DNA of 64,000 bases from Mesorhizobium_K sp040049215 (GCF_040049215.1 NZ_JBDZDN010000001.1:124001-188000), one strand, 5' to 3'; shown: positions 33,489 through 42,229, numbered from the stretch's first letter. Notes: generated by a model from the letters alone, not told the origin. Numbers and translations are program-made.

Positions 33489-35147
33489 CTACTTGATCTT
33501 GGGCAGTTGCTCCCACTGGTGGAAGGGTGGCGGCGAAGGCAGCTGCCATTCGAGCGTCGTCGCCCCCTCGCCCCAGGGATTGGCGCCTGCGATGCGCTTC
33601 TTCGAGAAGGCCTCGAAGAGGCCGAACAGGAAGACGAGCATGCCGAAGCCCGAAAGGTACGAGCCGTAGGACGAGACCATGTTCCAGCCGGCAAAGGCGT
33701 CCGGATAGTCGATGTAGCGGCGCGGCATGCCGGCAAGGCCGAGGAAGTGCTGCGGGAAGAACACCAGGTTGACGCCGACGAAGGTGACCCAGAAATGGGT
33801 CCGGGCGATGAACGGCGAATACATGTAGCCGGTCATCTTCGGGAACCAGTAGTACCAGGCCGCGAAGATGGCGAAGACGGCGCCGAGCGACAGCACGTAG
33901 TGGAAGTGCGCCACCACGTAGTAGGTATCGTGCAGCGAGCGATCGAGGCCGGCGTTCGCCAGCTGGACGCCGGTGACGCCGCCGACGGTGAACAGGAAGA
34001 TGAAGCCGATCGCCCACAGCATCGGGGTGCGCATGGAGATCGAACCGCCCCACATGGTGGCGATCCAGGAGAAGATCTTCACGCCGGTCGGCACCGCGAT
34101 CACCATGGTGGCGAACACGAAGTAGCGCTGCGTGTCGAGCGACAGGCCGGTCGTGTACATGTGGTGCGCCCAGACGACGAAGCCGATCGCGCCGATCGCG
34201 ACCATCGCATAGGCCATGCCGAGATAGCCGAACACGGGCTTCTTCGAGAAGGTCGAGACGATGTGGCTGACGATACCGAAGCCCGGCAGGATCAGGATGT
34301 AGACTTCCGGGTGGCCGAAGAACCAGAACAGATGCTGGAACAGGATCGGGTCGCCGCCGCCCTCCGGAGCGAAGAAGGTGGTGCCGAAATTGCGGTCGGT
34401 GAGCAGCATGGTGATGCCGCCCGCCAGAACGGGGAGCGACAGCAGCAGAAGGAAGGCGGTGATCAGCACCGACCAGGCAAAGAGCGGCATCTTGTGCAGC
34501 GTCATGCCGGGCGCGCGCATGTTGAAGATGGTGGTGATGAAGTTGATGGCGCCGAGGATCGACGAGGCGCCGGCGAGATGAAGCGACAGGATCGCGAGGT
34601 CCATCGCAGGTCCCGGCTGGCCTGAGGTCGACAGCGGCGGGTAGATCGTCCAGCCGCCGCCCACGCCGTATGCTCCCGGCGCGCTCGGCACGAAGGCCGA
34701 GAGGATCAGAAGCAGGAAGGCCGGCGGCAGCAGCCAGAAGGAGATGTTGTTCATGCGCGGGAACGCCATGTCCGGCGCGCCGATCATGATCGGCACCATC
34801 CAGTTGGCGAAGCCGCCGATCAGCGCCGGCATGACCATGAAGAAGATCATGATCAGCGCGTGCGCGGTGGTGAAGGCGTTGTACATCGACTTGCCGCCGT
34901 CGATCGCGGCGTCGCCGTCCAGACCGTAGACCATGGAGGCCAGGCCGGTGAAAATCTGGATGCCGGGTTCCTGCAGCTCCATGCGCATGACGATCGAGAG
35001 CAACGCGCCGATGATGCCGGCGCAAATCGCGAAGATCAGGTAGAGGGTGCCGATGTCCTTGTGGTTGGTGGAATACACCCAGCGAGCCCAGCCTTTGGGC
35101 CGGTGATCGTGGTGGTCTTCGTGATGGTGGGTTGTCGCGCCTGCCAT
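33489..35147 (-). CDS. ctaD: cytochrome c oxidase subunit I
   Basis: A 552-residue heme-copper oxidase subunit I with twelve membrane helices. It carries the heme and CuB ligands in the usual places: MPALIGGFANWMVPIMIG, the FWFFGHPEVYILILPGFG segment with the CuB His and cross-linked Tyr, and a DTYYVVAHFHYVLSLGAVF segment with the heme a/a3 histidines. The N-terminus is His-rich (TTHHHEDHHDHR). I chose the ATG at 35147, 6 nt after AGGGAAC; the frame is open upstream to 35210 but in the ctaC-ctaD gap. Confidence 0.97.
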   Translation of the reverse strand: MAGATTHHHEDHHDHRPKGWARWVYSTNHKDIGTLYLIFAICAGIIGALLSIVMRMELQEPGIQIFTGLASMVYGLDGDAAIDGGKSMYNAFTTAHALIMIFFMVMPALIGGFANWMVPIMIGAPDMAFPRMNNISFWLLPPAFLLLILSAFVPSAPGAYGVGGGWTIYPPLSTSGQPGPAMDLAILSLHLAGASSILGAINFITTIFNMRAPGMTLHKMPLFAWSVLITAFLLLLSLPVLAGGITMLLTDRNFGTTFFAPEGGGDPILFQHLFWFFGHPEVYILILPGFGIVSHIVSTFSKKPVFGYLGMAYAMVAIGAIGFVVWAHHMYTTGLSLDTQRYFVFATMVIAVPTGVKIFSWIATMWGGSISMRTPMLWAIGFIFLFTVGGVTGVQLANAGLDRSLHDTYYVVAHFHYVLSLGAVFAIFAAWYYWFPKMTGYMYSPFIARTHFWVTFVGVNLVFFPQHFLGLAGMPRRYIDYPDAFAGWNMVSSYGSYLSGFGMLVFLFGLFEAFSKKRIAGANPWGEGATTLEWQLPSPPPFHQWEQLPKIK

Positions 35148-35178
35148 GGTCCGTTCCCTGATTTCTGCCCGCCTGACG

Positions 35179-36045
35179 TCAGTTGCCGGCGACTGTGACC
35201 GACCCGCCACCGTCGACCGCCGCCATCAGCGCCTTGTTCGCGCCGTCGAGGTCGGTTTTGGCCGCCGCCAGCCAGGTTGTGTATTGCGCGTCGTTCACCA
35301 CGCGAATGGCGATCGGCATGAAGGCATGGTCCTTGCCGCAAAGTTCGGAGCACTGCCCGTAATAAAGGCCTTCCTTGTTGGCCCTGAACCAGATCTCGTT
35401 GATGCGGCCCGGCACCGCGTCGGTCTTGATGCCGAAGGCCGGCATCGCGAAAGCGTGGATCACGTCGGCCGCCGTGACGAGCACGCGCACCATCGTGTTG
35501 ACCGGAACCACCATTTCATTGTCGACCGCCAGGAGGCGCGGATAAATGGCGCGGTCTTCCTTTCCGGCGGCAGCGCGGTCGGCGTCAGGCATCATCGCCG
35601 AATTGAAGGAAAGCGGCTCCTCGACCTGATACTCGTAGTCCCAATTCCACTGGTTGCCGGTCGCCTTGACCGTCAGCTTGGCTTCTTCCCCGGGAGTGTA
35701 CTGCGCGGTCAGGAGTTGGAACGACGGCACAGCCAGGAACAGAAGCACGACGACCGGGCCGACCGTCCAGATGACCTCGATCAACGTGTTGTGGCTGATG
35801 CGCGACGGCGTCGAATTGACGCTGGCGCGGTATTTCAGGATGCACCACGCAAGCAGGAACAGGACCAGGAGCGTGATCGGGATGATGAACCAGAGCGTGT
35901 ATTTCTCGAACCATTCGGTCTGCGCCATGATGTCGGTCGCAGCCGGCTGGAAACGCGTCTGCCAGGGCGTAGGCTGTGCAGCGTAGGCACCGGCGCTGGC
36001 AAGAAAGGCGGCGATGGCGCCAGCCGATGAAAGAAGTCTTCTCAT
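35179..36045 (-). CDS. ctaC: cytochrome c oxidase subunit II
   Basis: A 288-residue subunit II. A signal peptide (MRRLLSSAGAIAAFLASAGAYA) precedes two membrane helices (about 45-120) and a periplasmic cupredoxin domain with the dinuclear CuA ligands: His in VIHAFAMPAFG, then CSELCGKDHAFM (about residues 230-241). It accepts electrons from cytochrome c. The ATG at 36045 has GGAGACGGACAGG upstream. It is the first gene of the ctaCDB-coxF-ctaGE cluster. Confidence 0.97.
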   Translation of the reverse strand: MRRLLSSAGAIAAFLASAGAYAAQPTPWQTRFQPAATDIMAQTEWFEKYTLWFIIPITLLVLFLLAWCILKYRASVNSTPSRISHNTLIEVIWTVGPVVVLLFLAVPSFQLLTAQYTPGEEAKLTVKATGNQWNWDYEYQVEEPLSFNSAMMPDADRAAAGKEDRAIYPRLLAVDNEMVVPVNTMVRVLVTAADVIHAFAMPAFGIKTDAVPGRINEIWFRANKEGLYYGQCSELCGKDHAFMPIAIRVVNDAQYTTWLAAAKTDLDGANKALMAAVDGGGSVTVAGN

Positions 36046-36412
36046 AGACCTGTCCGTCTCCCAATCGCGTGCCGGCAAACGGCAAACCCGCACCAGATCC
36101 CGACCGGCCCCCGCGGGAATCCCATCGGATGCCTTGGCTGGTTCAAACCATACTCTCTTTCCTATCGCAAGGAAGGAGCGGAGCAAACCGTGCGGCATTT
36201 TTGCGCGATGTTCCGGCGCGCACCCGGCGCCAGGCAAAACGACGGTTGCCTTGACAACATGCGCGGCCGAACCGTCGCCCGCCGTCGCAATTAGGGCAAA
36301 TTTCCACGTGAAAAGCAGCGAAACCGACGCTTTCCGGAGACAGGAAGCGGCGCAATCCTACTAATCGCGGATGTCCCGGCATATCATGCCCGTGATTCGC
36401 AATGGAGCCGCC
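36046..36412. other. divergent promoter region of ctaC and the IalB-like gene
   Basis: About 370 bases without a gene. It must hold the promoters of the cta operon (minus) and of the IalB-like gene (plus). A TTGACA at 36251-36256 could be a -35 element on the plus strand, but no convincing -10 follows at the right spacing. Nothing else was recognised. Confidence 0.5.
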
Positions 36413-36940
36413 ATGAAATCGGGGCCTGGAAAAACCTTCATCAAGGTTGCCTTTGCCGCAATAGCGGCTCTGGCCCTGCCCGGCCTCGTGCAGTCCAGCT
36501 GGGCGCAGCAGAACGGCTCCGTTCGGTCCACGCACGGTTCGTGGTCGATCATCTGCGACACGCCGGCGGGCGCCAGTTCCGAGCAATGCATCATGATGCA
36601 GAACGTTGTCGCCGAAGACCGCGCGGACCTTGGCCTGTCCGTCGTTATCCTGAAGACCGCCGACCGCAAGGCCGAGATCATGCGCGTGCTGGCTCCGCTC
36701 GGCGTGCTGCTGCCGACCGGCCTCGGACTCTACATCGACAAGAAGGACAACGGCCGCGCCTATTTCAAGCAGTGCTTCGCGGACGGCTGCTACGCGGAGG
36801 TCATCCTCGAACAGCAATTGCTCGACACGCTGAGGACCGGCAAGGAAGCCACCTTCATCGTGTTCGCGACGCCTGAAGAAGGCATCGGCATCCCCGTCGA
36901 CCTTGCCGGCTTCGGCGATGCTTTCGACGCGCTGCCTTAG
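36413..36940 (+). CDS. invasion-associated locus B (IalB) family protein
   Basis: A 175-residue exported protein of the IalB family. A signal peptide (FIKVAFAAIAALALPGLVQS, then SWAQQ) leads to the family domain: VRSTHGSWSIICDTPAGASSEQC, LLPTGLGLYIDKKD, and FKQCFADGCYAEVILEQQLLD, with paired Cys residues that probably form disulfides. Named after Bartonella IalB, but widespread in non-pathogenic Rhizobiales, so no virulence role should be inferred. ATG at 36413 with GGAG 5 nt upstream; an ATG at 36371 is possible but would give a long n-region. Confidence 0.85.
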   Translation: MKSGPGKTFIKVAFAAIAALALPGLVQSSWAQQNGSVRSTHGSWSIICDTPAGASSEQCIMMQNVVAEDRADLGLSVVILKTADRKAEIMRVLAPLGVLLPTGLGLYIDKKDNGRAYFKQCFADGCYAEVILEQQLLDTLRTGKEATFIVFATPEEGIGIPVDLAGFGDAFDALP

Positions 36941-36948
36941 GGTCCGCC

Positions 36949-37072
36949 GATATTCAGGTGAGGCCGGCCTGCAACCGGCGGTTTCTGCGCTTCCGGTGCT
37001 CACGTACCCAAATGTACGCTCCGCTCCGGTTCTCGAAACCCCCCATTTTCGACTCCGCCTGACCTGAATCTC
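36949..37072. repeat. 124-bp imperfect palindromic element
   Basis: Left arm GATATTCAGGTGAGGC (36949-36964) and right arm GCCTGACCTGAATCTC (37057-37072) pair at 14 of 16 positions. Inside, GGTTTC pairs with GAAACC and the centre has GTAC, then CCAAAT, then GTAC. The whole could fold into one long hairpin. It lies just after the IalB-like stop codon; I recall the inner text as recurring in Mesorhizobium genomes. Confidence 0.75.
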
Positions 37073-37175
37073 GACAGACCCGACCGAGGCCGCCGTTTTC
37101 TCTTTTCGCGCTTTGGTTTCATCGCTCAGAGTGCATAGCATCCGCTGCACTGGATTGGGCGAGCGCAAAATCCTA

Positions 37176-37195
37176 GATAGGGAGCAATCCCTATC
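37176..37195. promoter_or_regulatory. perfect inverted repeat just before tldD
   Basis: Arms GATAGGGA (37176-37183) and TCCCTATC (37188-37195) with a 4-base centre, ending 12 bases before the tldD ATG. In RNA this hairpin would sit beside the weak AAAGG ribosome site. Either an operator or a translation-affecting hairpin. Confidence 0.5.
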
Positions 37196-37207
37196 AAAGG
37201 CCGCGCC

Positions 37208-38623
37208 ATGACAAAATCCCTGACCTCCCTGTTCGACTGCTCCGAGGAGCGCCTGAAGGAACTGGTATCGGAAACGATCGCCGGCGCCGACGACGGCGAG
37301 CTTTATCTCGAAAGCAGCGAGAGCGAGTCGCTGATGTTCGACAACGGCCGGCTGAAAACCGCGAACTACAGCACCGACCAGGGTTTCGGCCTGCGCGCGG
37401 TGGCCGGCGAAGCGGCAGGCTACGCGCATTCGAGCGACCTTTCGGAAGCGGCGCTCAGGCGCGCCTCGGATGCCGTTTCCGCGGTGAAGAGCGGCTACTC
37501 CGGCACGTTGGCCGACGCGCCGACGCGCACCAACCGCCATCTCTACAGTGACGAGAACCCGATCGGCTCGCCGTCGTTCGAGGAAAAGGCGAAGCTGCTG
37601 CAGGAGATAGATGCGCATCTGAGGAACGCCGACCCGCGCGTGCGCCAGGTGACGGCTTCGCTTGCCGCATCCTGGCAGCATGTCGAGATCGTGCGCGGCG
37701 ATGGCCAGATCGTGCGCGACATCCGCCCTCTGGTGCGCCTCAACGTCTCTGTGGTTGTCGGCGACGGCGACCGGCAGGAAAGCGGTTCGTTCGGCACCGG
37801 CGGCCGCAAGGGTTTCGCCGAGTTCCTTGCCGAGGACAGTTGGAAGCACGCCGCCAGCGAAGCGCTGCGTCAAGCGCTGGTGAACTTGAGGGCCGTGCCG
37901 GCGCCGGCAGGCACCTTCGACATCGTGCTTTCATCGGGGTGGCCGGGCGTCATGCTGCACGAGGCGGTAGGTCATGGGCTGGAAGGCGACTTCAACCGCA
38001 AGAAGACCTCGGCCTTTGCCGGACTGATGGGTCAGCAGGTCGCCGCCAAGGGCGTGACCGTGGTCGACGACGGCACGATAACCGAGCGGCGCGGCTCGCT
38101 GACCGTCGACGACGAAGGCACGCCGACCAACCGCAACGTGCTGATCGAGGACGGCAAGCTGGTCGGCTACATGCAGGACCGGCAGAACGCGAGACTTATG
38201 GGCGTGAAGCCAACCGGCAATGGGCGGCGCGAAAGCTATGCGCACCAGCCGATGCCGCGCATGACCAACACCTACATGACATCGGGCGACATGGACCCCC
38301 AGGAGATCATCGCCTCGGTGAAGAACGGCGTCTACGCCGTCTCCTTCGGCGGCGGACAGGTCGACATCACATCAGGCAAATTCGTGTTCGGCTGCACCGA
38401 GGCCTACATGATCGAGGACGGCAAGGTGACCCAGCCGATCAAGGGCGCGATGCTGATCGGCAACGGGCCGGACGCCATGCACCGCGTCTCCATGGTCGGC
38501 AACGACATGAAGCTCGACAATGGTATCGGCATGTGCGGCAAGGCCGGACAGGGTGTGCCGGTCGGCGTCGGCCAGCCACATCTGCGCATGGACCAGATGA
38601 CGCTGGGCGGGACAAGGGTCTGA
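37208..38623 (+). CDS. tldD: metalloprotease TldD
   Basis: A 471-residue TldD that, with TldE/PmbA, degrades unfolded peptides and matures microcin-type peptides. The zinc motif HExxxH is in MLHEAVGHGLEGDFNRKKTS (about residue 250), with a third ligand Cys expected in FVFGCTEAYMIEDG near the C-terminus. The N-terminal RNase-H-like domain has SESESLMFDNGRLKT and GFGLRAV. The tldE partner is not in this window. Confidence 0.95.
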   Translation: MTKSLTSLFDCSEERLKELVSETIAGADDGELYLESSESESLMFDNGRLKTANYSTDQGFGLRAVAGEAAGYAHSSDLSEAALRRASDAVSAVKSGYSGTLADAPTRTNRHLYSDENPIGSPSFEEKAKLLQEIDAHLRNADPRVRQVTASLAASWQHVEIVRGDGQIVRDIRPLVRLNVSVVVGDGDRQESGSFGTGGRKGFAEFLAEDSWKHAASEALRQALVNLRAVPAPAGTFDIVLSSGWPGVMLHEAVGHGLEGDFNRKKTSAFAGLMGQQVAAKGVTVVDDGTITERRGSLTVDDEGTPTNRNVLIEDGKLVGYMQDRQNARLMGVKPTGNGRRESYAHQPMPRMTNTYMTSGDMDPQEIIASVKNGVYAVSFGGGQVDITSGKFVFGCTEAYMIEDGKVTQPIKGAMLIGNGPDAMHRVSMVGNDMKLDNGIGMCGKAGQGVPVGVGQPHLRMDQMTLGGTRV

Positions 38624-38674
38624 TCGGCCCGAGAGCGCAGGTAAGCGCATCCAAGCCCAGGATTGCCGTTTCAA

Positions 38675-38744
38675 GTTACAGACAGAATTCGCTTTGTGTC
38701 TGTAACTTCGCATGTTACAGACACAAGGCTTGAATTTGTCTGTA
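38675..38744. promoter_or_regulatory. four-half-site operator before the nucleotidyltransferase-fold gene
   Basis: Half-sites alternate in direction: GTTACAGACA (38675-38684), TTGTGTCTGTAAC (38694-38706), GTTACAGACACAA (38714-38726) and TTGTCTGTA (38736-38744). Sites 2 and 3 form a perfect 13-bp inverted repeat with a 7-base spacer; sites 1 and 2 form a 10-bp one. The last half-site ends 4 bases before the ATG, where a ribosome site would be expected. Confidence 0.75.
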
Positions 38745-38748
38745 GACC

Positions 38749-39747
38749 ATGAAAACGCTCGATCCAACCGTTCAAACTCTCTACCAAGATCTCGTCCAGC
38801 AGGTCCATGTACCTCGGGAGCAGTTCGGCTCTGTCTATGTGCGCAGGGTCAAGGGCACCGAGTATGCCTACCTCAAGAACCCGGTCGGGACAGTGCGGCG
38901 TGACATTTTTCTGGGCAGGACAGACGATGATGCAACACAGCGAAGGGTCAACGCAATTCAACTCGAATCAAGGCGGGCAAGATCGCGCCGCTGGATTGTT
39001 CGAGCCTTGAAAAGTGCCGGTATCCCCTCGCCATCCGACGCCCTTGGAGCAGTGCTGGACGCATGTGCCGATGCGGGCTTGCATCGACACGCCGTTTTGG
39101 TCGGAACCGCAGCTTACCAGTGCTACTCGGCCATTATAGGTGTTACCCTGCCCGGTTCCTCGATGATGACGAAGGATGCCGATCTGGCAACGGCATCCCT
39201 GGCCATTTCCGGCATTGAGGCGAGCGACACGATGGAAATAATTCTGCGTCGCGCCGATCCGACGTTTGCAGCTGTTCCCGGTCTCGATCCGCAGAGTCTT
39301 CCTTCGCATTTTCGATCCGACAACGGTTTCGTGGTCGACCTGCTTACGCCGCAGCTACGACGGACCGATCCGAATCCACTTCCGCTAAAGAACCTGCAAG
39401 CCGGAGCGACCCCGCTGCAGCACCTGCGCTGGCTCATAGACACTCCAATCCCTGCGGTGGCCCTTTTCGGTTCGGGTGTCCCGGTTGCAGTCCCGGCACC
39501 CGCACGCTTTGCTATCCACAAGCTGATCGTTGCCCAGAAGCGCACGCACGACCGGCCGAAGCGGGGCAAGGATCTACGACAGGCGCACGCGTTGATCGAA
39601 GCGTTGCAGACAGCCGATCCTTGGGCTTTGGTTGACGCGTATGAAAGCGCGTGCGCAGAGGGAGCGCAGGGTTGGAAAACCCCCATAACCAGATCGCTGC
39701 GGGAACTCCAGATCGACCCGGCCCGTCTGGCTTTGCCACCGAGTTGA
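38749..39747 (+). CDS. nucleotidyltransferase-fold protein (GSU2403/NTP_transf_8-like)
   Basis: A 332-residue protein. The central part (about residues 105-180) has the polymerase-beta-like nucleotidyltransferase pattern VLVGTAAYQCYSAIIGVTLP followed by MMTKDADLATASLAIS, where TKDADLA gives the two metal-binding acids. The N-terminal region (GSVYVRRVKGTEYAYL) and C-terminal helices match what I recall of the GSU2403/NTP_transf_8 family; substrate and role are unknown. No Shine-Dalgarno site is visible because an operator half-site lies there. It stands alone between tldD and an rRNA methyltransferase, which suggests acquisition by transfer; relatives of the fold act in toxin-antitoxin and defence systems, but nothing here proves that. 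Confidence 0.7.
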   Translation: MKTLDPTVQTLYQDLVQQVHVPREQFGSVYVRRVKGTEYAYLKNPVGTVRRDIFLGRTDDDATQRRVNAIQLESRRARSRRWIVRALKSAGIPSPSDALGAVLDACADAGLHRHAVLVGTAAYQCYSAIIGVTLPGSSMMTKDADLATASLAISGIEASDTMEIILRRADPTFAAVPGLDPQSLPSHFRSDNGFVVDLLTPQLRRTDPNPLPLKNLQAGATPLQHLRWLIDTPIPAVALFGSGVPVAVPAPARFAIHKLIVAQKRTHDRPKRGKDLRQAHALIEALQTADPWALVDAYESACAEGAQGWKTPITRSLRELQIDPARLALPPS

Positions 39748-39775
39748 CACGAGCCCGGCCCTCCTACCAAGCAAA

Positions 39776-41017
39776 CTAGCGCCGGCTTCTCGGCTTCTCC
39801 AGCAAGGCCACCGCCTCGACATGGGGCGACCAGAGGAACTGATCGATCGGGGTGACGCTCTTCACCCGGTAGCCGCCCGCGACGAGGATCGCGAGGTCGC
39901 GCGCCAGCGTTCCCGGATTGCATGAGACAGCCGCGACTAACGGCACGTCGGAGCGGGCGATCTGCTTCGACTGGTCTTCCGCGCCGGCGCGCGGCGGATC
40001 GAAGACAAGCCCATCGAAGGCGTTGAGTTCCTTGAAAGTCAGCGGACGGCGGAAGAGATCGCGGCGTTCATGGGTGACGCGCCTGAGGCCGGACGTCTGC
40101 CGGAAGCCGCGGTCGAGCGCGGCAAGCGCGGCGGCGTCGCCCTCCACCGCATGAACCTCGGCCTGTTTTGCGAGCCGCAGCGCAAAGCTGCCGCAGCCGG
40201 CGAAGAGGTCCGCGACCTTCTTTGCGCGGGAGAAATGGGCAACGACCAATTCCGCCATTGCCTGCTCGGCGAAGGCGGTCGCCTGCAGGAAGGCTCCCGG
40301 CGGGATGGGAACGGCTGCGTCGCCGAAGAGGACCGCGGGCTTTCTCGGCTCGACGACGATCTCGCCGTCGACGGAGAGCCGCGCGAAGCCTTGCCTGACG
40401 ACGAATTCGGAGACGATGCGGCGCTTGCCCTCGCCGAGCTTGCCAGTGCCCTCGGCGGCGATGTCGAGGCCGGAGTCCGTCGCCGTGACGGTCATGTGGA
40501 AAGGCTGCGGCGTCGCCGAAATCATGCCCGCCATAACGCGCAGGCGATCGAGCGCCGAGACGATTTCGGGAACCGAAATCGGGCATTCGGCGATGTCGAC
40601 GATCTCGTTCGACAACGCCTTGTTGAATCCGAGCATTGCGCCATGCTCGCTCCTGCGGGCGGAAAAGGTGACGCGCCGGCGTGTTCCGGGCGCGCAAGGC
40701 ACGATGTCGGTGACCTCGGCGTCTATCCTACCGGCGTGCAGAGCCTGCACGACCTTCTGGCGCTTCCAGCCGAGATAGGCCGGTTCAGCAAGATGCTGGA
40801 TCCCGCAACCGCCGCAGACGCCGAAATGCCGGCAAGGCGGTTCGACACGCTGGGGCGAGGCAGAGCGGATGGCGATGAGGTCGGCGCGGTCCTTCACGCG
40901 TGCGGCGGTGATGATCTCGCCTGGCAGCGTGTACGGGATGAAGACGGGGCCGGTCTCGGTATCGGCGATGCCGTGCCCTTGCGCGCCCAGGCGCGCGATC
41001 TCGAAGGGGGCGCTCAC
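39776..41017 (-). CDS. 23S rRNA (uracil-5-)-methyltransferase, TrmA/RlmD family
   Basis: A 413-residue class-I SAM methyltransferase of the RumA/TrmA group. An iron-sulfur motif CRHFGVCGGCGIQH is at about residue 60; the SAM site is KKVADLFAGCGSFALRLA, and the nucleophilic Cys is in AAVSCNPGTLARDLAIL near the C-terminus. The N-terminal TRAM-like part is short. It starts with GTG at 41017, overlapping the TlyA stop (GTGA); the 35 residues further upstream belong to the TlyA gene region. It probably makes m5U in 23S rRNA. Confidence 0.92.
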   Translation of the reverse strand: MSAPFEIARLGAQGHGIADTETGPVFIPYTLPGEIITAARVKDRADLIAIRSASPQRVEPPCRHFGVCGGCGIQHLAEPAYLGWKRQKVVQALHAGRIDAEVTDIVPCAPGTRRRVTFSARRSEHGAMLGFNKALSNEIVDIAECPISVPEIVSALDRLRVMAGMISATPQPFHMTVTATDSGLDIAAEGTGKLGEGKRRIVSEFVVRQGFARLSVDGEIVVEPRKPAVLFGDAAVPIPPGAFLQATAFAEQAMAELVVAHFSRAKKVADLFAGCGSFALRLAKQAEVHAVEGDAAALAALDRGFRQTSGLRRVTHERRDLFRRPLTFKELNAFDGLVFDPPRAGAEDQSKQIARSDVPLVAAVSCNPGTLARDLAILVAGGYRVKSVTPIDQFLWSPHVEAVALLEKPRSRR

Positions 41018-41784
41018 CGGTCTTTTATCCCGGCCAGCAGGAATTCGCGGTTGCCGTCGCCACCCGCGACCGGCGACGGGCAGGTGCCGAGCGCGCGCCA
41101 GCCAGGCTGAGCGTCGAGCCAAGCCCGAAGGTTCTCGGCGATGCGCGGGCCTTCCGCGGGGTCTTTCAGCATGCCTCCCTTGCCGATCGCGTCGCGGCCA
41201 GCCTCGAACTGAGGCTTCACCAGGAATACGCCCGTCGCACCTGGTGCGGCGAGCGCCAGGGCGGGCGGGAGCGCCAGCTTCAGCGAGATGAAGCTGACAT
41301 CGCAGACGAGAACATCCGGGACGCTACCGAGATCGGCGGCGGCAAGGTCGCGCGCGTTGAGCCCCTCGATGACGGTGACGCGCGGATCGTCCCGAAGGCT
41401 CCCGTCGAGCTGACCGTGGCCAACGTCGATCGCCGTCACGTGCGCGGCGCCGCGCTCGAGCAGAACCTGCGTAAAGCCGCCGGTGGAGGCGCCTATGTCG
41501 AGCGCCTGGCTGCCGGCCGGATCGAAACCGAAATGGTCGAGGCCGGTGATGAGCTTCAACGCCCCGCGCGAAACGTAGCGGGCCGCGGGATCGTCGACGC
41601 CGATCTCGCTCGATGCCGGGACGGCGTGGCCGGGTTTGGCGACAACCGCGCCATCGACGGTGACCGCGCCGCGTTCGATGGCGTCACGGGCGCGCGAGCG
41701 GGTCGCATAAAGGCCGCGGCCGACGAGAAGTTCGTCGAGCCGGACGCGGTGTTCGGATTTCTGGGCTGCGGCCATGGCCTTCAT
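41014..41784 (-). CDS. tlyA: TlyA family rRNA 2'-O-methyltransferase / S4-domain protein
   Basis: A 256-residue TlyA/FtsJ-like protein. An N-terminal S4 RNA-binding domain (VRLDELLVGRGLYATRSRARDAIERGAV) is followed by a Rossmann methyltransferase domain (QALDIGASTGGFTQVLLERGA, with VLVCDVSFISLKLAL). In mycobacteria TlyA methylates 16S and 23S rRNA ribose; in other bacteria it is sometimes called hemolysin A, without good evidence. The ATG at 41775 has an AAGG site and is an alternative start to 41784. Coupled to the methyltransferase gene downstream. Confidence 0.92.
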   Translation of the reverse strand: MKAMAAAQKSEHRVRLDELLVGRGLYATRSRARDAIERGAVTVDGAVVAKPGHAVPASSEIGVDDPAARYVSRGALKLITGLDHFGFDPAGSQALDIGASTGGFTQVLLERGAAHVTAIDVGHGQLDGSLRDDPRVTVIEGLNARDLAAADLGSVPDVLVCDVSFISLKLALPPALALAAPGATGVFLVKPQFEAGRDAIGKGGMLKDPAEGPRIAENLRAWLDAQPGWRALGTCPSPVAGGDGNREFLLAGIKDR

Positions 41785-41825
41785 TGGAGAAGGACCGGCG
41801 CGAAGGCAAGCAATTCGGTGACAGT

Positions 41826-42107
41826 TCAGAAAGTGGCAGGCGCCGCAATCCAGCGGTCGGTTGCCCGCGCCATGCCTTCGGGCGGCTTGTCCGTCGCGGC
41901 GTTCATGTCGGTCGTGCCCATCACGACATCGTCCTGCACGACAACCATCATCGGCTTGGAGTCGAAGTCAAAGCCGCCGCGTATGTCGCCGATCTTGGCG
42001 GCGACGATGGCGATCACCGCCTCCTCCAGCTTACGGTCGTAGCGGGACTCGGCCGTCGCCGGCCCCACCAACGCAATCGCCGATGCTGCGCAAACCAGCG
42101 CTTTCAT
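41826..42107 (-). CDS. hypothetical small exported protein
   Basis: A 93-residue protein with a short signal peptide (MKALVCAASAIALVGPATA) and a mature part of about 74 residues that includes LEEAVIAIVAAKIGDIRGGF and PMMVVVQDD. I do not recognise a family. GGCGGG lies directly before the ATG at 42107. It is probably a Rhizobiales-specific periplasmic protein; it stands between tlyA and dxs in the same direction. Confidence 0.7.
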   Translation of the reverse strand: MKALVCAASAIALVGPATAESRYDRKLEEAVIAIVAAKIGDIRGGFDFDSKPMMVVVQDDVVMGTTDMNAATDKPPEGMARATDRWIAAPATF

Positions 42108-42129
42108 CCCGCCAAATTCTCCCTGCCCA

Positions 42130-42229
42130 CTGCATCCGCCCGAAAACCGGAGCCGGTTTTCGGTAAGCACGATGCAGCCGCTTCAACGCGCCAGCGCGTC
42201 CTTCGTGCGTCCGAAGACGCACGGCGCGC
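42130..42229. repeat. mosaic of nested palindromic repeats
   Basis: Two hairpin units in tandem. Unit 1 has outer arms CTGCATC (42130-42136) and GATGCAG (42171-42177) and inner arms CCGAAAACCGG (42140-42150) and CCGGTTTTCGG (42153-42163). Unit 2 has outer arms GCGCG and CGCGC and inner arms GTGCGTC (42205-42211) and GACGCAC (42216-42222) with loop CGAA. They lie after the dxs stop and before the small exported gene. Confidence 0.75.

Noticed and set aside
38671..38961. 96-residue minus-strand frame over the operator
   Set aside because: It overlaps the operator and the start of the nucleotidyltransferase-fold gene and shows no family pattern.
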